Shown: positions 52,780-61,436, numbered from the stretch's first letter. The stretch is DNA of 64,000 nt from Cellulomonas endophytica (GCF_004123805.1 NZ_RWJX01000005.1:49472-113471), one strand, 5' to 3'. Numbers and translations are program-made. Notes: generated by a model not told the origin, from the sequence alone.

Positions 52780-54243
52780 TCAGCGCAGGGGCGGGTAGGC
52801 CGCGCGGGGGAGGCGGTAGGTGAGGTCCGTCGCGACCTCGAGCGCCTCGTCGAGGTCGAGACGGTGCTCCGCGACGAGACGCGCCAGGTGGCCGGCGTCG
52901 ACGCGGCGGGACATGTCGTGGCGGGCCGGGATGGACAGGAACGCCCGGGTGTCGTCGACGAAGCCCGTCGTGTTGTAGAAGCCTGCGGTGTCGGTGACGG
53001 CCTCGCGGAAGCGGCGCATCCCCTCCATCGTGTCGAGGAACCACCACGGCGCGCCCAGCCGCACGGACGGGTAGACGCCGGCCAGCGGGGCGAGCTCGCG
53101 GGAGAAGGCGTCCTCGTCGACGGTGAAGAGCACGAGCGAGAGGTTCGGGTGGTGCCCGAAGCGCTCGAGGAGGGGGCGCAGGGCGCGGGTGTACTCCGTG
53201 GCGACGGGGATGTCGTAGCCGACGTCGGGTCCGCGCACGCCGAAGACGCCCGCGTCGTGGTCGCGCAGCACGCCGGGGTGCAGCTGCATGACGAGCCCGT
53301 CCTCCGTGGACATCCGCGCCATCTCGAGCAGCAGGTGCGCGGACAGGGCGTGCGCGGCCCCGGCCGTCACCTCCCCGCGCAGGGCGGACACGACGACGCG
53401 GTCGGCCTCGGCGGGGTCCATCGGGGTCGTGTCGGCGGTGAGGTGCCCGTGGTCGGTGGCGCGGGCGCCGGCGGCGACGAAGGCCCGCCGCCGCTCCTCG
53501 AGCGCCGCGACGAGGCTGCGCAGGCCGGTCACCTCGATGCCGGCGCGCTCGCCCAGCCGCGCCACGTCCGCGCGCCACGTCGGCCGGTCGGCGTGCAGCA
53601 CGGCGTCGGGCCGGAAGGTCGGGACGACGCGCTCGCCCCAGCCGCGGGCCGCGAGCGCCGCGTGCGCGGCGAGGTCCGCGTCGGCGGGGTCGGTCGTCGC
53701 GAGGACCTCGATGCCGAGGCGGTCGAGCAGCGCCAGGGGGCGGAAGCCGGGGGCGGCCAGCCGCGCGGCGATCTCGTCGTAGGCCCGGTCCGCCGTCGCC
53801 GACGAGAGGCGCTGCGTCACGCCGAGGACCTCGACGAGCACGTGCTCCATCCAGAACCGCGTCGGCGTGCCGCGGAAGAGGTGCCAGTGGGAGGCGAAGG
53901 TGCGCCAGACCTCGCGGGGGTCGGTCTCCACGGCGCCGCCGTCCCGACGGGGGACGCCCAGCGCGTCGTGCGGGACGCCCTGCGACACGAGCATGCGGAC
54001 GAGGTAGTGGTCGGGCACGACGAGGAGCGTCGCCGGGTCGGGGAAGGCCTCGTCGCGCTCGAGGAGGCCCACGTCCACGTGCCCGTGCATCGACACGACC
54101 GGCAGCCCGCGGACGTGCTCGTAGACCCGGCGCGCCAGCGGGCGCAGCACCGGGTCGGCGGGCAGCCCGCGCTCGGGGTGCAGCGTCCACCGCCCCCCGT
54201 CGCCCTCCGCCGCGGCCGTGGTCGTCCCCTGCAGCGCTGTCAC
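52780..54243 (-). CDS. uxaC: Glucuronate/galacturonate isomerase
   Basis: A 487-residue amidohydrolase-fold isomerase that converts galacturonate to tagaturonate and glucuronate to fructuronate. Typical segments are LPVVSMHGHVD, PDHYLVRMLVSQGV, FASHWHLFRGTPTRFW, ARATDHGHLTADT, QLHPGVLRDHD and LGAPWWFLDTMEGMRRF; the His and Asp residues bind the metal. GTG at 54243 follows GGAGGG. It diverges from the LacI gene across 318 bp that hold two candidate operators. Confidence 0.95.
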   Translation of the reverse strand: MTALQGTTTAAAEGDGGRWTLHPERGLPADPVLRPLARRVYEHVRGLPVVSMHGHVDVGLLERDEAFPDPATLLVVPDHYLVRMLVSQGVPHDALGVPRRDGGAVETDPREVWRTFASHWHLFRGTPTRFWMEHVLVEVLGVTQRLSSATADRAYDEIAARLAAPGFRPLALLDRLGIEVLATTDPADADLAAHAALAARGWGERVVPTFRPDAVLHADRPTWRADVARLGERAGIEVTGLRSLVAALEERRRAFVAAGARATDHGHLTADTTPMDPAEADRVVVSALRGEVTAGAAHALSAHLLLEMARMSTEDGLVMQLHPGVLRDHDAGVFGVRGPDVGYDIPVATEYTRALRPLLERFGHHPNLSLVLFTVDEDAFSRELAPLAGVYPSVRLGAPWWFLDTMEGMRRFREAVTDTAGFYNTTGFVDDTRAFLSIPARHDMSRRVDAGHLARLVAEHRLDLDEALEVATDLTYRLPRAAYPPLR

Positions 54244-54281
54244 GTCGTCGCCCTCCGTCGAGCGTCCGGCCCCCGTCGGCC

Positions 54282-54295
54282 TGCAAACGCATTCA
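54282..54295. promoter_or_regulatory. Candidate LacI operator near uxaC
   Basis: TGCAAACGCATTCA keeps the outer TG..CA arms and the central CG of the neighbouring site, 39 bases upstream of the uxaC start. The inner pairs match less well. Confidence 0.5.
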
Positions 54296-54393
54296 CTGGT
54301 CCCGGGACGCCGGGGCACCACTGCCCCGACGCTCCGATCGCAGACGTCGCCCTGCGGCGCCGCCGGTGCTTGCCGCGCAGCCCATGGCCGTGC

Positions 54394-54407
54394 TGCAATC
54401 GCTTTCA
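54394..54407. promoter_or_regulatory. Candidate LacI operator in the uxaC-lacI gap
   Basis: TGCAATCGCTTTCA fits TGnAAnCGnTTnCA, a clear LacI-type palindrome. It is 112 bp (centre to centre) from the site at 54282 and 155 bases before the LacI gene. The rest of the 54244-54561 gap holds GACCACCG-type direct repeats (54500-54541) but no gene. Confidence 0.65.
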
Positions 54408-54561
54408 CCCTAGCCGCACGGCACCGCACCGGCCAAGACCCCGACCGGAGGTCGTGCACCACCGGCCGCCACGGGGGACGACCTCGCAGCGACCACGGCA
54501 GGGCCACCGCAGGACCACCGAGGACCACCGCAGCACCACCGCAGGCACGAGGAGGCGACCG

Positions 54562-55767
54562 GTGCCCATCACGCTGCGCGACGTCGCGCGGGCCGCCGGG
54601 GTCTCCCCCGCCACCGCCTCCCGCGCCCTGGCCAGCCCCGACGGCGTCACGACCGCCCGTCGCGAGCGCGTCCTGCGCGCCGCCCGGGACCTCGGCTACC
54701 ACCCGCACCGGGCGGCGCGCGAGCTCGTCACGGGACGCACCGGGCAGCTCGGGCTCGTCGTGCCCGACCTGGAGAACCCCTTCTTCGCCGCGGTCGCCAA
54801 GGGCATGCAGGCCCGCGCCCGGGCCCGCGGGCACGCGGTCCTCGTCGCCGACGCGGAGGAGGACCCCGAGCTCGAGGCCGAGGTCGTCGCCGGGCTGCAG
54901 GCGGGCGTCGACGGCGTGGTGCTGTGCTCGCCGCGGATGGACCCCGAGGCGCTCGCCGCACGCGCGGCGGGCGGGCGGGTGGTGCTCGTCAACCGCGAGG
55001 CCCCGGGACTGGCGTCCGTGGGGGTCGACCACGCCGACGGCGTCCGGCAGGCGGTCCACTACCTCGTGCGGCTCGGCCACCGGCGGCTGGGGTACGTCGG
55101 CGGGCCCTCGACGTCCTGGTCGGACGCCCGTCGCCGGGAGGTGCTGGCGGACCTCGTCGCCGAGGTGCCCGACCTGACGGTCGTCGACCTGGGCCACGTG
55201 CGGCCGGTCGTCGCCGGCGGGTCCGGGGCGGGCGACCTCGCCGTGGCCGCGGGCGTCACCGCGGTGCTGGCGTTCAACGACCTGGTCGCCCTCGGCGTGG
55301 TCGACCGCCTCCGCCACCACGGCGTGCGCGTGCCGCAGGACGTGTCCGTCGTGGGCTTCGACGACGTGCCCGCCGCCACCCTCGTCTCCCCCGCGCTCAC
55401 CACGGTCGCCGCACCCCTGCGCCGGCTCGGGGCCGCCGCCGTCGACCTGCTGCTCGACGCGGCGGGTGGCGCGGCAGGGGGCGGCGCCGACCCGCCCCGC
55501 ACGCGGCTGCCCGTCGAGCTCGTCGTGCGCGACTCCACCGCGCCCGCGCCCGCACCTGCACCCGCACCCGCGCCCCGGCCGGGCGACGGGCACCACGCGC
55601 CGTCCCGACGGACGCCGGACGCCGCGCCCGGACCCCCGTCCGACCGGACGTCCGACCCCACGCGCGACCGCGGGCCCGACCGCACGCCCGACCGCACGTC
55701 CGACCGCCTGCTCGACCCCGCGTCCGGCCCGGACGCCCGCCCCGCCCCCCGGAGGGAACCCGCATGA
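54562..55767 (+). CDS. LacI-family regulator of the hexuronate genes
   Basis: A 401-residue repressor. The helix-turn-helix (TLRDVARAAGVSPATASRAL) and hinge lead into a sugar-binding domain with LGLVVPDLENPFFAAVAKGM and DVSVVGFDDVPAATLVSPAL. After about residue 330 comes a 70-residue Pro/Asp/Arg-rich tail (repeated AP, then DRTSD, DRTPD units) that LacI proteins normally lack; the end of the tail contains the ribosome binding site of the next gene. GTG at 54562 follows GAGGAGGCGACCG. Its stop overlaps the reductase start as ATGA. It probably senses a uronate and represses uxaA, uxaC and the reductase. Confidence 0.9.
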   Translation: MPITLRDVARAAGVSPATASRALASPDGVTTARRERVLRAARDLGYHPHRAARELVTGRTGQLGLVVPDLENPFFAAVAKGMQARARARGHAVLVADAEEDPELEAEVVAGLQAGVDGVVLCSPRMDPEALAARAAGGRVVLVNREAPGLASVGVDHADGVRQAVHYLVRLGHRRLGYVGGPSTSWSDARRREVLADLVAEVPDLTVVDLGHVRPVVAGGSGAGDLAVAAGVTAVLAFNDLVALGVVDRLRHHGVRVPQDVSVVGFDDVPAATLVSPALTTVAAPLRRLGAAAVDLLLDAAGGAAGGGADPPRTRLPVELVVRDSTAPAPAPAPAPAPRPGDGHHAPSRRTPDAAPGPPSDRTSDPTRDRGPDRTPDRTSDRLLDPASGPDARPAPRREPA

Positions 55768-57344
55768 GCACCACCGCCACGCCCGAGGACCCCCGCCTGT
55801 CCGCCGCGACCCTGGCGGCCCTCGTCGCTCGGCGTGGCGGCCTGCCCGACGGCGTGCGCGGCCCGGCCGTCGACCCCGCCGCGCTGCGCACGGGGATCGT
55901 GCACCTCGGTCTCGGCGCGTTCCACCGCGCCCACCAGGCCGTCTGCACGGAGGACGCCGCGGCCGCCACCGGCGACGACCGCTGGGGCATCCACGGCGTC
56001 ACGCAGCGCAGCGCCCGCGTCGCCGAGCAGCTCGCCCCGCAGGACGGGCTCTACGGCGTCCTCGAGCTGGGACAGAGCGCGGCCGGCGCGGAGACGGCGG
56101 CCCTGCGCCTCGTCGGGTCGCTGCGGGCGGCGTCCTTCCCGGGCCGGGACACCGCGGCGGTGCTCGCGGCGCTCGCGGGGCCCGACACGCACGTCGTCAC
56201 GCTCACGGTGACGGAGAAGGGCTACCGCCGCGGGCCCGACGGCGGCCCCGACCTCGCCGACGCCGACCTCGCCGCCGACGTCGCCGCCCTCGCGGAGGAG
56301 CTCGACGCGCCCACGGCCGCGCCCGCCGAGCCGCGCCCGGCCCGCACCCCCGTCGGCCTGCTGCTGCGCGGCCTCGCCGCCCGCCGCCGCGCCGGGTCCG
56401 GGCCGCTCACGGTCGTCTGCTGCGACAACCTCACGGACAACGGCCCCGTCCTCGCCCGCCTCGTCCGCGGCGCGCTCGAGGCCCCCGCGGTGGCGGGCCG
56501 GCCCGGGGCCGCGGAGCTGCGCGCGTTCGTCGAGGCGCACGTCCGCTTCCCGGCCACGATGGTCGACCGGATCGCCCCCGCCACCGCCGACGCGCACCGC
56601 GCCCGCGCCACCGCGATGCTCGGGCTGCGCGACGAGGGGCTCGTCGTCGCCGAGCCGTTCCTGCAGTGGGTCGTGGAGGACGACTTCGCCGGCCCGCGCC
56701 CCGCCTGGGAGCGCGCCGGCGCCACCCTCACGCGCGACGTCGCCCCGTACGAGCGCGCCAAGCTGCGCATCCTCAACGCCTCGCACTCCCTGCTGGCCTA
56801 CGCCGGCGCGCTGCGCGGGCACGCGACGATCGCCGAGGCCGTCACCGACCCCGAGCTCGCGGGGCGGGTGCGCGCGCTGCTCGACGAGGACGTGCTGCCC
56901 ACGCTCGTCGCCCCCGACGGGACGGACCTGGGCGCCTACCGCGACGAGGTGCTGCACCGCTTCGCCAACCCCGCGACCGGGCACACGACCGTGCAGGTGG
57001 CCATGGACGGCTCCCAGAAGCTGCCGCAGCGGCTGCTCGGGACCGTGCGCGACCGGCTGGCGGCCGGCGCGACCCCCACCGCGGCCGCCGCGGCGGTGGC
57101 GGCGTGGGCGCTCTACGCGCGGGCGGCGGCGGGGGGCGGGCTCGTCGTCGCCGGGCGACCGGTGACCCTCGACGACCCGCTGGCGCCCGCCATCGCCGAC
57201 GCCGTCACGGGCGACGAGGCCGGTCTGGCGGACCGGGTCCTGGCCCTGGCGCCCGTGTTCGGCACGGACCTGCCCGCCGACGACCGCTTCCGCGGCGCCG
57301 TCCGCGCGGCCGTGGCGGACCTGCTCCCCCTCGCCCGGGGCTGA
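55764..57344 (+). CDS. Mannitol dehydrogenase-family uronate reductase (fructuronate or tagaturonate reductase)
   Basis: A 526-residue NAD-dependent long-chain polyol dehydrogenase. The N-terminal nucleotide-binding part contains GIVHLGLGAFHRAHQAV, and the catalytic KxxxxNxxH motif is seen in KLRILNASHSLLAYAG. Sequence pattern resembles UxuB/mannitol 2-dehydrogenase (fructuronate to mannonate). However, the cluster has altronate dehydratase rather than mannonate dehydratase, so it may reduce tagaturonate to altronate. ATG at 55764 has GGAGGGAACCCGC upstream and is coupled to the LacI gene. It is the last gene before convergent repeats. Confidence 0.88.
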   Translation: MSTTATPEDPRLSAATLAALVARRGGLPDGVRGPAVDPAALRTGIVHLGLGAFHRAHQAVCTEDAAAATGDDRWGIHGVTQRSARVAEQLAPQDGLYGVLELGQSAAGAETAALRLVGSLRAASFPGRDTAAVLAALAGPDTHVVTLTVTEKGYRRGPDGGPDLADADLAADVAALAEELDAPTAAPAEPRPARTPVGLLLRGLAARRRAGSGPLTVVCCDNLTDNGPVLARLVRGALEAPAVAGRPGAAELRAFVEAHVRFPATMVDRIAPATADAHRARATAMLGLRDEGLVVAEPFLQWVVEDDFAGPRPAWERAGATLTRDVAPYERAKLRILNASHSLLAYAGALRGHATIAEAVTDPELAGRVRALLDEDVLPTLVAPDGTDLGAYRDEVLHRFANPATGHTTVQVAMDGSQKLPQRLLGTVRDRLAAGATPTAAAAAVAAWALYARAAAGGGLVVAGRPVTLDDPLAPAIADAVTGDEAGLADRVLALAPVFGTDLPADDRFRGAVRAAVADLLPLARG

Positions 57345-57471
57345 CGCCCGGGCCGGAGGGCGGCCTCCGGGCGGCCCCGGTCGTCGGGTGGGTGGGTCCC
57401 GGGCCCGCCCGGTGGCGAGACCGGTACGCCGCGCGCGGGCCCTGCTCGCGGCGCACGGCTCCCGGGCGCGC

Positions 57472-57540
57472 GGCACAGGGCCCGGCACAGGGCCCGGCAC
57501 AGGGCCCGGCACAGGGCCCGGCACAGGGCCCGGCGCAGGG
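57472..57540. repeat. Tandem 12-bp repeat, five perfect copies plus one partial
   Basis: GGCACAGGGCCC is repeated head-to-tail five times (57472-57531), then a partial degenerate copy GGCGCAGGG. It lies in the convergent gap between the reductase and rhaM. A 7-bp hairpin CCGGAGG/CCTCCGG at 57353-57370 may end the reductase transcript. Confidence 0.8.
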
Positions 57541-57572
57541 GTCGTCGCCGGGCCGCCGGGCGGCGGGGCGGG

Positions 57573-57938
57573 TCAGGCGGTCGGGGCCTGCGGGGTCGTC
57601 GGCAGGCCCGCGGCGCGCAGCTGGTCCTCGAGGTGGAAGACCTCGTCGAGGACCTGGAACCCCTCGTCGGGGTTGCCGGGGTCGACGAAGAACTCGCTCA
57701 TCTCCGCCTGCCACCGCGGGTTCACGGCGGTCCGCGCCATGGCCTCCTGCGCCGCGGCGTAGTCGTCCGTCTCCAGGTGCCCGACGAGGAGCCCGTCCGG
57801 CGACAGGTGCAAGGAGTAGTCGCGCCAGCCCGTGTCGCGCAGCGCCTCGAGCATCTCGGGCCAGACCGCCGCGTGGCGGGCCCGGTACTCCTCGAGGCGG
57901 TCGGGGCGGACGCGGGAGAGGAAGCACACGCGGGGCAT
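57573..57938 (-). CDS. rhaM: L-rhamnose mutarotase
   Basis: A 121-residue RhaM-type (DUF718) protein. Such enzymes interconvert alpha- and beta-L-rhamnose. The family pattern is visible: CFLSRVRPDRLEEYRARHAA, WPEMLEALRDTGWRDYSLHL, LVGHLETDDYAAAQEAMA and PRWQAEMSEFF; the catalytic His of YRARH is kept. ATG at 57938 gives the normal length of about 105-120. It diverges from the oxidoreductase at 58064 and may share its operator. No other rhamnose gene is in the window. Confidence 0.9.
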   Translation of the reverse strand: MPRVCFLSRVRPDRLEEYRARHAAVWPEMLEALRDTGWRDYSLHLSPDGLLVGHLETDDYAAAQEAMARTAVNPRWQAEMSEFFVDPGNPDEGFQVLDEVFHLEDQLRAAGLPTTPQAPTA

Positions 57939-57987
57939 GGCCGGACGCTCGCACGGCGCCGCGGCACCGGTCAAGACCGCCGGGCCC

Positions 57988-58015
57988 TGGACAGGCAAGC
58001 GCTTACCAGTAGGGT
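57988..58015 (+). promoter_or_regulatory. Probable promoter of the oxidoreductase-GH42 unit
   Basis: TGGACA (57988-57993) and TAGGGT (58010-58015) are spaced by 16 bases, about 50 bases before the GTG at 58064. The spacer is filled by a palindromic operator. Confidence 0.55.
57994..58007. promoter_or_regulatory. Candidate LacI-type operator in the rhaM/oxidoreductase gap
   Basis: GGCAAGCGCTTACC fits GGnAAGCGCTTnCC with a central CG. It sits exactly between the predicted -35 and -10 boxes and could also control the divergent rhaM. Confidence 0.65.
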
Positions 58016-58063
58016 GGTGCACCGACCCGGACCGACCGGGAGCACCACCGCGAGGGAGCGGCC

Positions 58064-59266
58064 GTGAGCCAGGACAGCCAGCCCACCAGCACCTCCACGC
58101 CGCCGGGGGCGGGCCTCGCCGCGGACCGCCCGCTGCGCGTGGCGATCGTCGGGACCGGCGCCATCGCGCACGCCCACGCGAAGGCCCTCGCCCTCGACCC
58201 GGGCGCGGATCTCGTGGCGGCCGCCGACCCCGTCCCGGCCGCGCGGGACGCCTACGCGGCCGAGTACGGCGTCGCGCGCACCTACGACGACCTCACGGCG
58301 CTGCTGGCCGGCGAGCGGGCGCACGCCGCCGGGCCCGACGCCCCGCCCGTCGACGTCGTCCACCTCTGCACGCCCCCGGGCCTGCACCGCGACCAGGCCG
58401 TGGAGGCGCTGCGCGCCGGCGCGCACGTCGTGTGCGAGAAGCCCCCGGTGCTCTCCCTCGCCGACCTCGACGCCGTCCTCGAGGCCGCCCGCGCGGCGGG
58501 GCGCGAGTACGCCGTGGTCTTCCAGCAGCGCACCGGCACCGCGGTCGCGCACGTCCAGCGCCTGCTGGCCGACGGCGAGCTCGGCCGGCCACTCGTCGGG
58601 ATCTGCCACACCCTCTGGTACCGCCGGCAGGAGGACTACTACGCCGTGCCGTGGCGCGGCCGCTGGGCGACCGAGGGCGGCGGTCCACTCCTCGGCCTGG
58701 GCATCCACCAGCTCGACCTGCTCGGGTTCCTGCTCGGGGACTGGGCCGAGGTCGACGCCCGTGCCTTCCGCCTCGACCGCGACGTCGAGACCGAGGACAC
58801 CTCCGTGGCCACGGTGCGCTTCGCGAACGGCGCCGTCGTGTCCGTCGTGACGACCTCGCTGTCCCCGCGGCAGACCAGCTACGTCCGCGTCGACACGACG
58901 CGCGCCACCGTCGAGGTGGAGCACCTCTACGGCCACGACGCCTCGTCGTGGCGCCTGACCGCCGCGCCCGACCGCACGGGGGCGCCGCACCCCGACGCCC
59001 CCGCCGCCTGGGCGCTGCCGGAGGCCGACGAGCCCAGCGGCCACGTCCCCCTCCTGCGGGCCGTCTACGAGGCCTTGCGCACCGGGGCCCCGCTGCCGCC
59101 CGTCGCCGCCGAGCCCTACCGGTCCCTCGAGCTCGTCACCGCGATCTACGCCTCCGCGGCGCTGGGCCGGCCCGTGACGAAGGCCGACCTCGCGCCGGGG
59201 TCGTCGCTGCGCGACGGCTTCCTCGACGGCGTCGAGGACCTGCGCCCCGCCGCCGCCCCGGCCTGA
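58064..59266 (+). CDS. Gfo/Idh/MocA-family oxidoreductase
   Basis: A 400-residue NAD(P)-dependent dehydrogenase. The Rossmann motif VAIVGTGAIAHAHAKAL starts at about residue 26; HVVCEKPPVLSLADLD is the EKP motif with the catalytic Lys. WATEGGGPLLGLGIHQLDLL lies in the substrate domain. Members act on sugars, inositol or glycosides, including oxidative cleavage of glycosidic bonds. It is preceded by a promoter with an operator and followed after 122 bases by a GH42 gene in the same direction, which suggests galactoside metabolism. Substrate unknown. GTG at 58064. Confidence 0.88.
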   Translation: MSQDSQPTSTSTPPGAGLAADRPLRVAIVGTGAIAHAHAKALALDPGADLVAAADPVPAARDAYAAEYGVARTYDDLTALLAGERAHAAGPDAPPVDVVHLCTPPGLHRDQAVEALRAGAHVVCEKPPVLSLADLDAVLEAARAAGREYAVVFQQRTGTAVAHVQRLLADGELGRPLVGICHTLWYRRQEDYYAVPWRGRWATEGGGPLLGLGIHQLDLLGFLLGDWAEVDARAFRLDRDVETEDTSVATVRFANGAVVSVVTTSLSPRQTSYVRVDTTRATVEVEHLYGHDASSWRLTAAPDRTGAPHPDAPAAWALPEADEPSGHVPLLRAVYEALRTGAPLPPVAAEPYRSLELVTAIYASAALGRPVTKADLAPGSSLRDGFLDGVEDLRPAAAPA

Positions 59267-59388
59267 CCGGACCAGGACCCTCCGGCGCCGCCCGTGCCCG
59301 ACCCGCGGGCGCCGGACCCGTCCGCGCCGGCCCGGACCGCGCCCGTACGATCCGCACGCCCGTCGTCACCGTCGCCGAGAGGACCCGC

Positions 59389-61428
59389 ATGACCGCGCAG
59401 CCCACCGACCGCCCCTGGCCCCTCGGGGTCGAGGGCCTCGCCTACGGCGGGGACTACAACCCGGAGCAGTGGCCGCAGAGCGTGCGGGTCGAGGACGTCG
59501 CGCTCATGCAGGAGGCGGGCGTCAGCCTCGTCTCCGTCGCGATCTTCTCCTGGGCGCAGATCGAGCCCCGCCCCGGCACGCTCGAGTGGGGCTGGCTCGA
59601 CGAGACGCTCGACCGCCTCCACGCCGGCGGCGTCCAGGTGGCCCTGGCGACGGCGACCGCCAGCCCGCCGCCGTGGCTGGCGCACCAGCACCCGGAGATC
59701 CTGCCGGTGCTCGCCGACGGCACGGTCCTGTGGCCCGGGGGCCGCCAGCACTACCGCGTCGCCTCGCCGGTGTACCGGGAGCACGCGCTGCGGCTGACGC
59801 GCCTCGTCGCCGAGCGGTACAGGGACCACCCCGCGCTGGCGCTGTGGCACGTGGACAACGAGCTCGGCTGCCACGTCCCCCACGACCACTCCGACGACGC
59901 CGCCGCCGCCTTCCGCCGCTGGCTCGAGGCCCGCTACGGCGACGTCGAGGCGCTCAACGCCGCGTGGGGCACGGCGTTCTGGTCGCAGCGCTACGACTCC
60001 TTCGACGAGGTGCTGCCTCCCCGCTCGGCGCCGACCTTCGCGAACCCCACGCAGCAGCTCGACTTCGCGCGCTACTCCTCCGACGCGTGGCTCGAGCACT
60101 ACCGCGCGCTGCGCGACGTGCTGCGCGAGGTGACGCCGGGCGTCCCGACGACGACGAACCTCATGGCCTCGACCCGCACGAAGTGGCTCGACTACTTCTC
60201 CTGGGCCGGCGACCTCGACATCATCGCCAACGACCACTACCTCGACGCGGCCGACCCCGAGGACCACGTCGAGCTCGCGTTCAGCGCCGACCTCACCCGC
60301 GGGATCGCCGCGGGGCGGCCGTGGATCCTCATGGAGCACTCCACGTCCGCGGTGAACTGGCAGCCGCGCAACCGCACGAAGCGGCCCGGCGAGATGCTGC
60401 GGAACTCCTTCCAGCACGTCGCCCGCGGCGCCGACGCCGTCATGTTCTTCCAGTGGCGGCAGTCCGCCGCGGGCGCGGAGAAGTTCCACTCGGCGATGCT
60501 GCCGCACGGCGGCACGGACACCGACGTGTGGCGGAACACCGTCGAGCTGGGGCGGACCCTTAAGGCCGTGGCGGAGCTGCGCGGCTCGACGGTCCGGGCG
60601 CGGGTGGCGCTGCTGTTCAGCTACCCGGCGTGGTGGGGCGCGGAGCTCGACTCCCACCCGACGAACGTGCTGTCGTACCCCGCGACGGTGCTCGCCCACT
60701 ACCGCGCCCTGTGGCGGCGCGGCGTCACGGTGGACGTCGTCGAGCCGTCGGCGGACCTGTCGGGCTACGACGTCGTCGTCGCCCCGACGCTCTACCTCCT
60801 GTCCGACGACGAGGCCGCCAACGTCGCCGCGGCCGCGGCGCGCGGCGCGTCCGTGCTGGTCACGTACTTCTCCGGCATCGCCGACGAGCACGACCACGTC
60901 CGGCTCGGCGGCTACCCCGGCGCCTTCCGCGACCTGCTCGGCGTGCGCACGGAGGAGTTCTGGGCCCTGGGCGAGGGGCAGACGGTCACCCTCGACGACG
61001 GCACGTCCGCCGACCTGTGGACGGAGAAGGTGCACCTGGCCGAGGGCACGGAGGCGGTGCGGACCTTCGCCGACGGCGACCTCGCCGGCGGCCCGGCCCT
61101 CACGCGGCGCACGGTCCCGGCGGCTGCGGGCGGGGGCCGCGACGGCGCCGCCTGGTACCTGGCGACCCGGGTCGACGCCGACGGCCTGCAGGCCGTCACC
61201 GACGCGGTGCTGGCGGAGGCCGGCGTCAGGGCCGACGTGCCGGCCGCGCCGGGCGTCGAGGTGGTCCGCCGCCACGGCGCGGACGGGCGCTCGTGGCTCG
61301 TCGTGCTCAACCACACCGGCGACGGGGTGCGCCTGCCCGTCACGGGCCACGAGCTCGTGACGGGCACGCCGGCCGGCGACGGCCTCGTCGTGCCCGCCGG
61401 CGCCGTCCGGGTCCTGCGCGAGTCCTGA
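59389..61428 (+). CDS. GH42 beta-galactosidase
   Basis: A 679-residue enzyme of family GH42. The barrel begins with GLAYGGDYNPEQWP. The acid/base Glu158 is in WHVDNELGCH and the nucleophile Glu316 in WILMEHSTSAVNWQ. A trimerisation domain and a small C-terminal beta domain follow. GH42 enzymes release galactose or, in some groups, arabinose from plant galactan or arabinogalactan fragments. No signal peptide, so it is cytoplasmic. ATG at 59389 with GAGAGGACC upstream. Followed by a terminator. Confidence 0.94.
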   Translation: MTAQPTDRPWPLGVEGLAYGGDYNPEQWPQSVRVEDVALMQEAGVSLVSVAIFSWAQIEPRPGTLEWGWLDETLDRLHAGGVQVALATATASPPPWLAHQHPEILPVLADGTVLWPGGRQHYRVASPVYREHALRLTRLVAERYRDHPALALWHVDNELGCHVPHDHSDDAAAAFRRWLEARYGDVEALNAAWGTAFWSQRYDSFDEVLPPRSAPTFANPTQQLDFARYSSDAWLEHYRALRDVLREVTPGVPTTTNLMASTRTKWLDYFSWAGDLDIIANDHYLDAADPEDHVELAFSADLTRGIAAGRPWILMEHSTSAVNWQPRNRTKRPGEMLRNSFQHVARGADAVMFFQWRQSAAGAEKFHSAMLPHGGTDTDVWRNTVELGRTLKAVAELRGSTVRARVALLFSYPAWWGAELDSHPTNVLSYPATVLAHYRALWRRGVTVDVVEPSADLSGYDVVVAPTLYLLSDDEAANVAAAAARGASVLVTYFSGIADEHDHVRLGGYPGAFRDLLGVRTEEFWALGEGQTVTLDDGTSADLWTEKVHLAEGTEAVRTFADGDLAGGPALTRRTVPAAAGGGRDGAAWYLATRVDADGLQAVTDAVLAEAGVRADVPAAPGVEVVRRHGADGRSWLVVLNHTGDGVRLPVTGHELVTGTPAGDGLVVPAGAVRVLRES

Positions 61429-61436
61429 CCCGCCAC

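Noticed and set aside
57472..57540. Possible CRISPR array
   Set aside because: The units are 12 bp with no spacers between them and there are no cas genes in the window.
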